NCBI GenBank assembly: GCA_028275345.1
Contig: JAPWUV010000007.1
Span: 62,001 to 126,000, forward strand
Direction of reading: 5' to 3'
Length of the DNA stretch: 64,000 bases
DNA from: a bacterium
GTDB taxonomy: Bacteria > Zhuqueibacterota > Zhuqueibacteria > Oleimicrobiales > Geothermoviventaceae
Positions 17,491-25,195 of the stretch are shown here, piece by piece. The stretch's first letter is position 1; each line of letters begins with the position of its first letter. Made by a program: the position numbers and the translations under genes. Under the pieces are notes generated by a model. The model saw only the letters and a program-made list of their open reading frames with translations, was not told where the DNA came from and did no database searches.

Positions 17491-18264
17491 ATGGATCTTG
17501 CGACCATTCTGGGCATCCTGTCGGGCGTATTCCTGATCACCGCCTCGATCCTGAGCCAGGGCAGTTTCCGCACGTTCTTCGACTTCAGTTCAGTGCTGAT
17601 CGTCATCGGGGGTACGATGGCTTCTACGCTCATCAACTTCCCCTTGAAAGAAGTGCTGAGCGTGTTCGGCGTAGTGAAGAACGCTTTCTTGCACAAGGAC
17701 CCTGACCCGCGCGAGACGATCCGGCAACTGGTTCGGTTTGCGGAGATCGCCCGACGGGAGGGAATTCTCTACTTGGAGCGAGAGCTGGAGAACGTGCAGG
17801 ATCCCTTCCTCCGGCAAGGCATCCAGCTGGCTGCGGACGGTACCGAGCCGGAGATGATGCGCGCGATCTTGGAGACGGAAATTTCCTACCTGCAGGAACG
17901 GCACGAATTGGGTCAGAGCATACTGGCGGCGATGGGTTCTTACGCCCCAGCCTTCGGGATGATCGGTACCCTTATCGGGCTGATCATCATGCTGACGAAC
18001 ATGTCGGATCCGTCCAAGATAGGGCCTGGAATGGCCGTGGCCATCATCACGACTTTTTACGGGGCGGTTCTGGCAAACCTGATTTTCCTGCCGCTGGCGG
18101 GGAAGCTCAAGACCCGCTCCAAGCAGGAAGTGATGATGAAGGAACTGATCCTGGAGGGAGTCCTGGCCATTCAGTCGGGGGACAACCCCAGGATCGTGGA
18201 GCAGAAGCTGATCTCGTTCATCGCTCCGAAGATCCGCAAGGACATCGTCCGGGAAAAAGCTTGA
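17491..18264 (+). CDS. motA: flagellar motor stator protein MotA
   Basis: A 257-aa inner-membrane stator subunit with four membrane helices, two near the N terminus (about 4-25, 30-48) and two near 148-200. It carries the conserved GMIGTLIGLIIMLTNMSDPS segment of the MotA/PomA family. The cytoplasmic loop between helices 2 and 3 holds the charged residues that meet FliG. A 263-bp gap separates it from flbD. Whether the coupling ion is proton or sodium cannot be settled by eye. Confidence 0.96.
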   Translation: MDLATILGILSGVFLITASILSQGSFRTFFDFSSVLIVIGGTMASTLINFPLKEVLSVFGVVKNAFLHKDPDPRETIRQLVRFAEIARREGILYLERELENVQDPFLRQGIQLAADGTEPEMMRAILETEISYLQERHELGQSILAAMGSYAPAFGMIGTLIGLIIMLTNMSDPSKIGPGMAVAIITTFYGAVLANLIFLPLAGKLKTRSKQEVMMKELILEGVLAIQSGDNPRIVEQKLISFIAPKIRKDIVREKA

Positions 18265-18265
18265 G

Positions 18266-18958
18266 ATGGCGCGCAAGAGGAGGAGCGAGGAGGCCAAGGG
18301 AGGAGCCCCGGAGTGGGTGGTCACCTACGGCGACATGATGAGCCTCCTGCTCACATTCTTCGTCCTGCTTCAGTCCTTTTCCTCGATCCAGCTCGCGGAG
18401 TTCCAGAAGGCGATGGGATCGTTGAAAGGGGCCCTGGGTGTTTTGAAAGGCCAACCTTCACCATCTCCGGCATACAAGATCCCGTCGCCGGACATCAGCC
18501 CTCAGTTCGAAGGGGGCAAACCGCCGGAGCTCCAAGAGCTCAAGGAGTACATAGAACAGCAGGGGATCGAGGAGGAGGTTACGCTACGACAGACGGAGGA
18601 GGGGATTGCGGTGACGATCGAAAGCCCGATCCTTTTCGATCTGGGCCGTGCGGATCTGAAGCCCCAGTTCCTTCCCCTGCTGGATCGCATTGCTGAGATG
18701 GCCCGGAAGGCGAAACAAGTCGTGATCGAGGGGCATGCAGATGACTTGCCCATCAACACCCCCCAGTTTCCTTCGAACTGGGAGCTTTCGGCCGCGCGCG
18801 CACTGAGCGTGCTGCATTATTTCGAATCGCGCGGCATTCGGCCTCAGGACATGGTTGCCGTAGGATATGGGGAGTATCGGCCGAGGGTTCCCAATGACTC
18901 CGAGGAGAATCGGAGGAAGAATCGGCGCGTAGAGATCCTCGTGAACGGTCTCAAATAG
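18266..18958 (+). CDS. motB: flagellar motor stator protein MotB
   Basis: A 230-aa partner of MotA. The single membrane helix (about 17-37) holds TYGDMMSLLLTFFVLL with Asp23 as the ion-binding residue. A plug/linker follows, then an OmpA-like peptidoglycan-binding domain (about 120-228) containing GHADDLPINTPQFPSNWELS. The start codon lies one base after the motA stop, so the pair is translationally coupled. Confidence 0.97.
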   Translation: MARKRRSEEAKGGAPEWVVTYGDMMSLLLTFFVLLQSFSSIQLAEFQKAMGSLKGALGVLKGQPSPSPAYKIPSPDISPQFEGGKPPELQELKEYIEQQGIEEEVTLRQTEEGIAVTIESPILFDLGRADLKPQFLPLLDRIAEMARKAKQVVIEGHADDLPINTPQFPSNWELSAARALSVLHYFESRGIRPQDMVAVGYGEYRPRVPNDSEENRRKNRRVEILVNGLK

Positions 18959-18985
18959 GACGATCCACTGGCTGCAGGAGGCCCT

Positions 18986-19492
18986 ATGGCGGAAGAAGAG
19001 GCAAGAGAGCAACAACCGGCTGGAAAAAGCAAGGTAGCCTCTCTGGTGCCCAAGGTGCTCATCGCTATGGCGGTGATTGCGCTGCAGGCTGTCGTGTCGT
19101 TCGTAGCGGTGAAGGAATTCGGCTTGGTGAGACCGCAGCCAACCGTCGCCGTACAGGCTAAGAAGGCTGAGCCAGGCAGCATCGTCCGGGAGTTCGGGGA
19201 CGTGTACCTTGTGGAGGACATCATCGTCAATCCCGCCGGGAGCTCGGGCAGAAGATTCTTGAATGCCACTGTGGCCTTGGTCTATTCGGGGAAAGTGGGC
19301 TCCGAATTGGAGAAGCGGAACGTTCAGATACGGGACATCATGCTCCAGACCCTCGGCTCCTACCCCATCGAAACCCTGAGTAATCCCGCCTTCCGCGACT
19401 CCCTGCGCTCCGAAATCCTGCACAAGGTAAATGGTGTCCTCACAACGGGCAAGGTTTCGGGGGTGTATTTCAGTAGCTATGTCATGCAGTAG
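18986..19492 (+). CDS. fliL: flagellar basal body-associated protein FliL
   Basis: A 168-aa inner-membrane protein that forms a ring around the stator and supports torque. A basic N terminus leads to one membrane helix (about 22-42). The periplasmic domain carries DIIVNPAGSSGRRFLNATVALV and ends in the typical VSGVYFSSYVMQ. Position after motAB and before fliM is the usual one. Confidence 0.93.
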   Translation: MAEEEAREQQPAGKSKVASLVPKVLIAMAVIALQAVVSFVAVKEFGLVRPQPTVAVQAKKAEPGSIVREFGDVYLVEDIIVNPAGSSGRRFLNATVALVYSGKVGSELEKRNVQIRDIMLQTLGSYPIETLSNPAFRDSLRSEILHKVNGVLTTGKVSGVYFSSYVMQ

Positions 19493-19813
19493 TCTGTGAT
19501 TCGGGCGCGTTGTGGCGCCAGCGTGGGGGATCACCTGTTCCGCCTGTCGGGCAATTCTTTCCCCTCGGTCCAAGCCTCCCGCTTGAGTTTTACCCGTCCC
19601 GCCAGGGTTTCCCTTCCCCGCGAGCCCGGGAGCAGCCCAGCCGCAAGGCCAGGGCCCCGGCCAATCTCCTCCCAGTGGCATGGATGTTGTCAAAGATGGC
19701 GGCGGAGGCTTCCTGATGGGAAAACCCGGCTCGGCCTGATGGACTGAGAAGCGGGGAGAGCCGGCTTCTACCGCCACTGGCTGGCGGGCGTGACCAAGGC
19801 GCGGGAGGGTGAA
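19493..19813. other. gap between fliL and fliM, about 320 bp
   Basis: This is the longest gap inside the structural flagellar genes. It has no frame with a ribosome binding site and plausible protein. A sequence near 19678 (TGGCAT, then TTGT) resembles a sigma54 site but lacks the required GC at -12. It may carry an internal promoter or be a decayed gene; I see no further support for either. Confidence 0.35.
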
Positions 19814-20809
19814 TTGGCGGAAATTCTTTCACAGAGCGAGATCGACGAACTCCTCGAGCAGTTCCGCCAGGGGGCATTGGAGGACCTGGAGGTGGGGGAC
19901 AGGGAGCCCCGGGAGGAGAGCAAGAAGAACATCGTCGTCTACGACTTCCGGCACCCCAATCGCGTTACCCGCGACCAGATCCGGACCCTCCGCGTGATCC
20001 ACGAGAGCTTCGCCAAGCAGCTGGAATCGTACCTGAGCGCTCGGCTCCGGACGATTGTCAGCTCCAAGGTGGAGGCCGTCGACCAGGTCACGTATTCGGA
20101 ATTCGTTCTTAGCCTCTCGGACCCCAGTTGCATCTGCGTCATCGGGGCCGACGAGCTGAAATCGGATTTCGTGATGGAGATCAACCCCACCCTCACGTTT
20201 CTGGCGGTGGACAAGCTCTTCGGAGGAGTGGGGGGCAAAATCGAGGAGTTCCGGGAGCTTTCCCTCATCGAGGAGAGGGTGATCCGCAAGCTGGTCGAGG
20301 GCATGGTGCGCTACTTCGACCAGGCCTGGAAACCGGTCACCGATATCCACTGCAAGCTCAAAGCGATGTACAGCCGTCCCGGTCTCACTCAGATCATCCC
20401 GCCTGGAGAGACGGTTGTGGCGATTTCCATTGGCTTCGCTGCTGGGGAAATTGCAGGCGGCGTGAACCTTTGCCTGCCCTACGTGATGCTCGAGGACCTG
20501 CTCCCCAAGATGAGCCCCGGCAAAGTGGCCTTTGGTGCCCACGTGCGATGGGACGAAGTCAGCCGCAAGTCAATCGAAAAAAACCTCCGTTCGACACCCG
20601 TGCCGGTTGAGGTGGAGCTGGGGCAGACCCGCATCACCTTGCGCGAGCTGATGGAGCTCCAGGAGGGGGATGTGCTGGTCCTGGACACGCGGACGGACGA
20701 TGCCCTGCCGATCCGCATCGGAGGGATGATGAGGGCCTACGGCACGCCGGGCACGCGCAGGCGTTCCCTCGCGGTGCGTGTGGTTGAGCTAGTTCAAAAT
20801 GGCGGGTGA
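19814..20809 (+). CDS. fliM: flagellar motor switch protein FliM
   Basis: A 331-aa C-ring protein that binds phosphorylated CheY and sets rotation direction. The N-terminal AEILSQSEIDELLEQF is the conserved CheY-binding and start region. The middle CheC-like domain and a C-terminal SpoA domain follow. I prefer the TTG at 19814, which follows GGAGGG and gives the family-typical N terminus. A GTG at 19790 would add eight residues. The CheY-binding helix implies a chemotaxis system elsewhere. Confidence 0.95.
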   Translation: MAEILSQSEIDELLEQFRQGALEDLEVGDREPREESKKNIVVYDFRHPNRVTRDQIRTLRVIHESFAKQLESYLSARLRTIVSSKVEAVDQVTYSEFVLSLSDPSCICVIGADELKSDFVMEINPTLTFLAVDKLFGGVGGKIEEFRELSLIEERVIRKLVEGMVRYFDQAWKPVTDIHCKLKAMYSRPGLTQIIPPGETVVAISIGFAAGEIAGGVNLCLPYVMLEDLLPKMSPGKVAFGAHVRWDEVSRKSIEKNLRSTPVPVEVELGQTRITLRELMELQEGDVLVLDTRTDDALPIRIGGMMRAYGTPGTRRRSLAVRVVELVQNGG

Positions 20810-20830
20810 AGCCCAGCCGGGGACTTGAAG

Positions 20831-21718
20831 ATGGCTCCAGCGAAGATCTCGGCAGATGCGCTCCAGTCCGCTCTTTCCCCACTGCGAGATGTGGCGGAAG
20901 TCGCGGCGACTCTGGCCAATCAGGAAGCGGCCGAGAGGGGCTCGGACGTGCGTCTGCAGCCGGTAGCAGTTTCTTCCGCTAGTTCGGAACAATTGCGGAC
21001 GGAGCTTGGGCGGGGAGCCACGGCTTTTCCACTGCGCTGGGGTGCGGACACGCAAGAGCGTCTTCTTTACCTCTGCGGGGAGCTGCTCGGAGGAGAGGAG
21101 AGCCTCGCGCTGCTCCGCGCCAACGCTCGCCACTTCCTGAGCGGGTCGGCGCAGGCTTTCGAAGGTGAGCTTGAGGGAGAAGGACCCGAGGTTTCGGACA
21201 CTCTCCGCCCAGAATGGCTTCCCCCGGATCCTTTGATCCGCCTAAACTACTTGCTGGTGCATTCGGCTCAGGAGGTCCCGGTTAGCATGGTCCTCTCGGC
21301 CTCCGTGCTCGGAGGTCTTCTGCAAAGGCAGCAGGAGTCGGAGGTGGGCGCGCAACAAGCAGAGACGGAAGCCATGGAAAAGGAACGCAAGATCGAGGTT
21401 AGTCCCCCGAACTTCGAGCCTCTGGCCGAGGAATCGGCCGAAAGAACGCCGAGGAACCTGGATGCGCTGTACGACCTCGCGCTGACGATCTCCGTCGAGC
21501 TGGGTCGGACGGAAATGACCGTCGGGCAGATCCTCGAACTGGGCAAGGGGAGCATCATCGAGCTGGACAAGATGGCCGGCGACCCGGTGGATCTGTACGT
21601 GAACGGCCGGAAGTTCGCGGAAGGGGACGTTGTCGTCGTGGAAGACCGATTCGGCGTGAGGATAACCTCTCTCGCTGGACGGACGGAGCGGCTGCGCTCT
21701 CTCGGTGGAGGAAGTTGA
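20831..21718 (+). CDS. fliN: flagellar motor switch protein FliN with long N-terminal extension
   Basis: A 295-aa protein whose last 85 residues form a standard SpoA/FliN domain (LDALYDLALTISVELGRTEM, VGQILELGKGSIIELDKMAG). The N-terminal 200 residues are unlike FliN of enterics (137 aa) and carry no obvious CheC phosphatase motif, unlike FliY. The region includes a possible second degenerate domain (DPLIRLNYLLVHSAQEVPVSM). The ATG at 20831 is used; an in-frame TTG lies six bases earlier. Confidence 0.9.
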   Translation: MAPAKISADALQSALSPLRDVAEVAATLANQEAAERGSDVRLQPVAVSSASSEQLRTELGRGATAFPLRWGADTQERLLYLCGELLGGEESLALLRANARHFLSGSAQAFEGELEGEGPEVSDTLRPEWLPPDPLIRLNYLLVHSAQEVPVSMVLSASVLGGLLQRQQESEVGAQQAETEAMEKERKIEVSPPNFEPLAEESAERTPRNLDALYDLALTISVELGRTEMTVGQILELGKGSIIELDKMAGDPVDLYVNGRKFAEGDVVVVEDRFGVRITSLAGRTERLRSLGGGS

Positions 21719-21719
21719 C

Positions 21720-22241
21720 GTGAAACGTATCCCTGCTAGACCCCAGAGGCGGAAGCCCGGGCTGGGTCCGGCCGCCGGCCTTGCGTTTTCGCTCCTGATC
21801 CTGTTGGCCTTCGCGGCCATGGCCTTCCAGCCTGGCCAGCTCGTCCCTTCCGGATCATCGGGGGCGGGAACCCAAAGCGGATTTGCCGTGATTTTCCGAC
21901 TTGCCCTGGCTACCGCCTTGGTGCTGGCCCTCGCCTGGGCATTCCTGTGGCTCGTTCGGAGGTGGATGGTGGGGCAGAAGGCCTCGACGCCCGACCGGTG
22001 GCTCACCGTGCTGGCGACTTCCTACCTCGCGCCGAAAAAGCAGATCAGCCTGGTGAAAGTGCTCGATCGGTACCTGGTGATCGGGGTTAGCGAGAGCGGG
22101 ATTCATCACCTGGCGGAGCTGGATCCCGGCTCGGTTTCCCGTAGCCTGGAGCAGGTCGAGTCGGCAAAGAGAGGCGATACGCCCTTCAGCGGGTTGCTGA
22201 ACACCGTCCTGACGGCGCGAGCCTCGCGAAAACTGCGATAG
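21720..22241 (+). CDS. fliO: flagellar biosynthetic protein FliO
   Basis: A 173-aa membrane protein that helps assemble the FliPQR export gate. There are two hydrophobic segments (about 17-37 and 54-80), the second followed by basic residues. The cytoplasmic domain has VLATSYLAPKKQISLVKVLDRYLVIGV, the usual FliO beta-rich core. The start is a GTG at 21720 with GGAGG seven bases upstream; an upstream GTG at 21705 overlaps that site. Confidence 0.9.
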   Translation: MKRIPARPQRRKPGLGPAAGLAFSLLILLAFAAMAFQPGQLVPSGSSGAGTQSGFAVIFRLALATALVLALAWAFLWLVRRWMVGQKASTPDRWLTVLATSYLAPKKQISLVKVLDRYLVIGVSESGIHHLAELDPGSVSRSLEQVESAKRGDTPFSGLLNTVLTARASRKLR

Positions 22242-22249
22242 GGATTGGG

Positions 22250-23044
22250 ATGGAATGGCGGATGAGGACAACTTCTCCCCCTGGACCGCGGAGAGGGTGG
22301 ATTATCGGATGCGCGCTGATGCTGGGTTTGGCCGGTCTCCTGGTGTTTCCGGTGATCGGGAGCACACAGCCTTTGCCGAAGATCACGCTCGGTGTGGATC
22401 GGGCCAGCAGTCCCAAGGATGTGGCCGTCACGCTGGAGATCCTGGCGCTGCTCACGGTGCTGTCCGTGGCGCCGGCCATCCTGCTGTTGATGACGAGCTT
22501 CACGCGCATGGTGGTCGTCTTCCACTTTCTGCGCCAGGCGCTCGGGCTTCAACAGATGCCGCCCAATCAGCTCATCGTGGGGCTTTCCCTGTTTCTGACT
22601 TTCTTCGTGATGCGCCCCGTGCTGAGCGAGATCAACGACAAGGCCCTCCAGCCATACCTTTCGGAGCAGATTTCCCAGGCTGAGGCCCTGCAGCGGGCGC
22701 AGCAGCCGATTCGCGATTTCATGCTGCGACAGACCAGGGAAAAGGACTTGGCCCTGTTTGTCAAGATGGCGCGACTGGAGCGGCCTTCCTCTCCGGATCA
22801 GCTGCCGCTGAGCGTGATCGTCCCGGCGTTTGTGATCAACGAGTTGCGCATCGCCTTCCAAATCGGCTTCCTGCTGTACATCCCGTTTCTGATGATCGAC
22901 ATGATCGTGGCCAGCGTGCTCATGTCCATGGGCATGCTGATGTTGCCCCCTGTGATGATCAGTCTGCCCTTCAAAGTGCTTCTGTTCGTGCTCGTGGATG
23001 GCTGGTATCTCATTGTAACCTCCCTTGTGAGCAGCTTTCGGTAA
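22250..23044 (+). CDS. fliP: flagellar export gate protein FliP
   Basis: A 264-aa inner-membrane core subunit of the type III export gate. An N-terminal signal sequence (about 15-40) precedes the mature protein. Family motifs include VAPAILLLMTSFTRMVVVFH, RQALGLQQMPPNQLIVGLSL and ELRIAFQIGFLLYIPFLMID. Length is typical. fliQ, fliR, flhB and flhA follow in standard order. Confidence 0.97.
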   Translation: MEWRMRTTSPPGPRRGWIIGCALMLGLAGLLVFPVIGSTQPLPKITLGVDRASSPKDVAVTLEILALLTVLSVAPAILLLMTSFTRMVVVFHFLRQALGLQQMPPNQLIVGLSLFLTFFVMRPVLSEINDKALQPYLSEQISQAEALQRAQQPIRDFMLRQTREKDLALFVKMARLERPSSPDQLPLSVIVPAFVINELRIAFQIGFLLYIPFLMIDMIVASVLMSMGMLMLPPVMISLPFKVLLFVLVDGWYLIVTSLVSSFR

Positions 23045-23065
23045 GATCGTGACGGGAGTCCGGCA

Positions 23066-23335
23066 ATGACGGAAGAGTTTGTGGTCTCTCTGGCCAAGAA
23101 TGCGATGCTCACAGCCCTCCTGGTCTCCGGGCCTGTCTTGTTGCTCGGACTGATCGCGGGTCTCGCGGTGGGGATTTTCCAGGCGGCGACGCAGATCCAC
23201 GAAATGACGCTGACGTTCGTGCCCAAGATACTGGTGGTGGCCTTGACCTTCTTCCTCTTCGCTCCCTGGATGTTGAGGATGTTAGTTTCCTTCACCCTGC
23301 AGGTCTTCGGCTACATACCCACGGTGGCGCATTGA
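23066..23335 (+). CDS. fliQ: flagellar export gate protein FliQ
   Basis: An 89-aa protein with two membrane helices (about 12-36 and 50-72) joined by the conserved loop containing AATQIHEMTLTFVPK. It wraps around the FliP-FliR core of the export gate. GGGAG lies seven bases before the ATG. Its stop overlaps the beginning of the fliR frame. Confidence 0.96.
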   Translation: MTEEFVVSLAKNAMLTALLVSGPVLLLGLIAGLAVGIFQAATQIHEMTLTFVPKILVVALTFFLFAPWMLRMLVSFTLQVFGYIPTVAH

Positions 23336-23346
23336 GGGTCCTGTCG

Positions 23347-24114
23347 ATGGATCTCAGCTGGTCGCGACAAATCGAGCTTTGGACGCTGGTGTTCATCCGC
23401 CTGCTCAGCGGGCTTGTGGCGCTTCCGGTGTTCAGCGACCGGCGGTTCCCCATGCTGAGCCGAGTGGGCTTGGCGGCGGCGTTGGCGGTGTTGCTTCTCC
23501 CGGGTGTGGCCTCGCCGCGGATTCCTTCCCAGCTCCCGGTGGGTCTGGTCTGGCTCGTGGTGAAAGAAGCGGCGGTGGGTCTAATCCTCGGTTTCGTGGC
23601 CTTGCAGATCCTCCACGGAATGCACTTCGCCGGGCAGGTGGTGGGCTTTCAAATGGGCTTTGCCGTGGTCAATGTGCTGGACCCGCAGACCCAGGAGCAG
23701 GTATCCCTCATGGGCGAGCTCCAGTACTTGGTGGCTGCGCTCCTGTTCCTGACGTTGAACGGCCACCACCTCCTGCTGACGGCGCTCGCCCGGAGTTTCG
23801 AGTTGGTGCCGCCGTTCTCCGTAACTCCGAATCCGGAGCTTGCGCCCAGCCTGATCCGAATCACCGCAGAGGTGTTCACCATCGGCGTGAAGGTTGCGGC
23901 GCCGGCCATGGCTGCCCTGTTCCTATCCAATGTGGCTCTGTCCATCGTGGCTCGCACGGTGCCGCAGATGAACATCTTCATGGTCGGTTTTCCAATTGGG
24001 ATTGCTGTTGGACTCGCGGCAGTGGCCTATTCCTTTCCCCTGGTGAGCCAGCTCTTCCACAGCCTGCTGGGTCAGTTGGAAAGGGATCTGGCATCGGTTC
24101 TTCAGCTCTTGTGA
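23347..24114 (+). CDS. fliR: flagellar export gate protein FliR
   Basis: A 255-aa integral membrane protein with about six hydrophobic segments, completing the FliPQR gate. Typical motifs are FIRLLSGLVALPVFSDR near the N terminus and GEQ-type loop sequence near 95-125 (HFAGQVVGFQMGFAVVNVLD). The ATG at 23347 with GAGGG eight bases upstream is preferred over a TTG at 23332 that overlaps fliQ. Confidence 0.95.
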   Translation: MDLSWSRQIELWTLVFIRLLSGLVALPVFSDRRFPMLSRVGLAAALAVLLLPGVASPRIPSQLPVGLVWLVVKEAAVGLILGFVALQILHGMHFAGQVVGFQMGFAVVNVLDPQTQEQVSLMGELQYLVAALLFLTLNGHHLLLTALARSFELVPPFSVTPNPELAPSLIRITAEVFTIGVKVAAPAMAALFLSNVALSIVARTVPQMNIFMVGFPIGIAVGLAAVAYSFPLVSQLFHSLLGQLERDLASVLQLL

Positions 24115-24120
24115 CGCGCT

Positions 24121-25188
24121 ATGCCTGAGGGATCCTTCCAAGAGCGTACCGAGCAAGCGACGCCAAAGCGTCGCGAGGAAGCGCGCCAAAAAGGGCATGT
24201 GGCGAAGAGCATGGAGGTGAACGCGGCCGTGGTGCTGCTGGCAGGCGTCCTGGCATTGTACGCAATCTCCGGAAGCTGGCTTGTGGGGATGGCGGACCTG
24301 TGGCGCCGTTCTTTCAGCAGCCTTGCGAGCGCTTCGGTGAGCGCCGACTCCGTGGGGAATATCCTCGCCACAACGGCCCTGAATCTTGCCCGTTTCCTCG
24401 CCCCGGTCGTGGGGGTTGCGTTTGTCGCGGGCTTGCTCGCCAATGTGGCTCAGGTCGGATTCGTCTTCTCTGGGGAACCGTTGGTTCCGAAATGGGAACG
24501 GATCAGCCCCGTCCAAGGGGCTCGTCGATTGCTTTCGGCGCGCTCGCTGGTGGAACTGCTCAAGGGCATTTTGAAGATTGCTCTGGTGGCATGGGTCGTC
24601 TGGGCGGCGCTGAAGGCGGAGAAGGAGAGGATTCTACTCTTGACGGAACAATCGCCGCTGCAGATTTTGGCCTACTTGGGTTCGGTGAGTTTCAAGGTGG
24701 CCTTGCGCGCTGCGCTGGTCTTGTTGGCTTTGGCCCTCGCGGACTACGGCTTTCAGCGCTTTGAGTACGAACGCAGTCTGCGCATGACCCGGCAGGAATT
24801 GAAGGAAGAGCTCAAAGAGACGGAAGGGGATCCCCTGATCAAGGCTCGCATCCGGTCCATCCAGCGCGCTCTGGCTCGCCGCCGGATGATGAAGCGCGTG
24901 CCGGAGAGCGATGTGGTGATCACCAACCCGACGGAACTGGCCGTGGCCCTCAAGTACGATCCGAAGACCATGGCCGCGCCGACGGTAGTGGCGAAAGGGG
25001 CTCGCAAACTGGCCCAGCGGATCAAAGAGATCGCGAAGGAGCACGGGATCCCCATTGTGGAGAACAAGCCCCTGGCCCAGCTCCTCTACCGTTCCGTCGA
25101 GGTGGGGATGGAGATCCCGGTGGAGGCTTATCAGGCTGTGGCGGAGATTCTGGCGTACGTGTACCGACTGAAGGGCAAGGTGAGGTGA
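24121..25188 (+). CDS. flhB: flagellar export switch protein FlhB with NPTE site
   Basis: A 355-aa export apparatus protein: an N-terminal cytoplasmic [18 protein letters not shown], four membrane helices (about 32-210) and a cytoplasmic switch domain. Normal FlhB cleaves itself between Asn and Pro in an NPTH motif, letting FliK change export from hook to filament. Here the motif reads N269-P270-T271-E272, so the usual His is Glu. Asn and Pro, the scissile pair, are kept. It is otherwise an intact, typical FlhB. Confidence 0.97.
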   Translation: MPEGSFQERTEQATPKRREEARQKGHVAKSMEVNAAVVLLAGVLALYAISGSWLVGMADLWRRSFSSLASASVSADSVGNILATTALNLARFLAPVVGVAFVAGLLANVAQVGFVFSGEPLVPKWERISPVQGARRLLSARSLVELLKGILKIALVAWVVWAALKAEKERILLLTEQSPLQILAYLGSVSFKVALRAALVLLALALADYGFQRFEYERSLRMTRQELKEELKETEGDPLIKARIRSIQRALARRRMMKRVPESDVVITNPTELAVALKYDPKTMAAPTVVAKGARKLAQRIKEIAKEHGIPIVENKPLAQLLYRSVEVGMEIPVEAYQAVAEILAYVYRLKGKVR

Positions 25189-25195
25189 GTAGGGC

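Noticed and set aside
19678-19694. TGGCAT...TTGT sigma54-like site before fliM
   Set aside because: The -12 element ends in GT, not GC.
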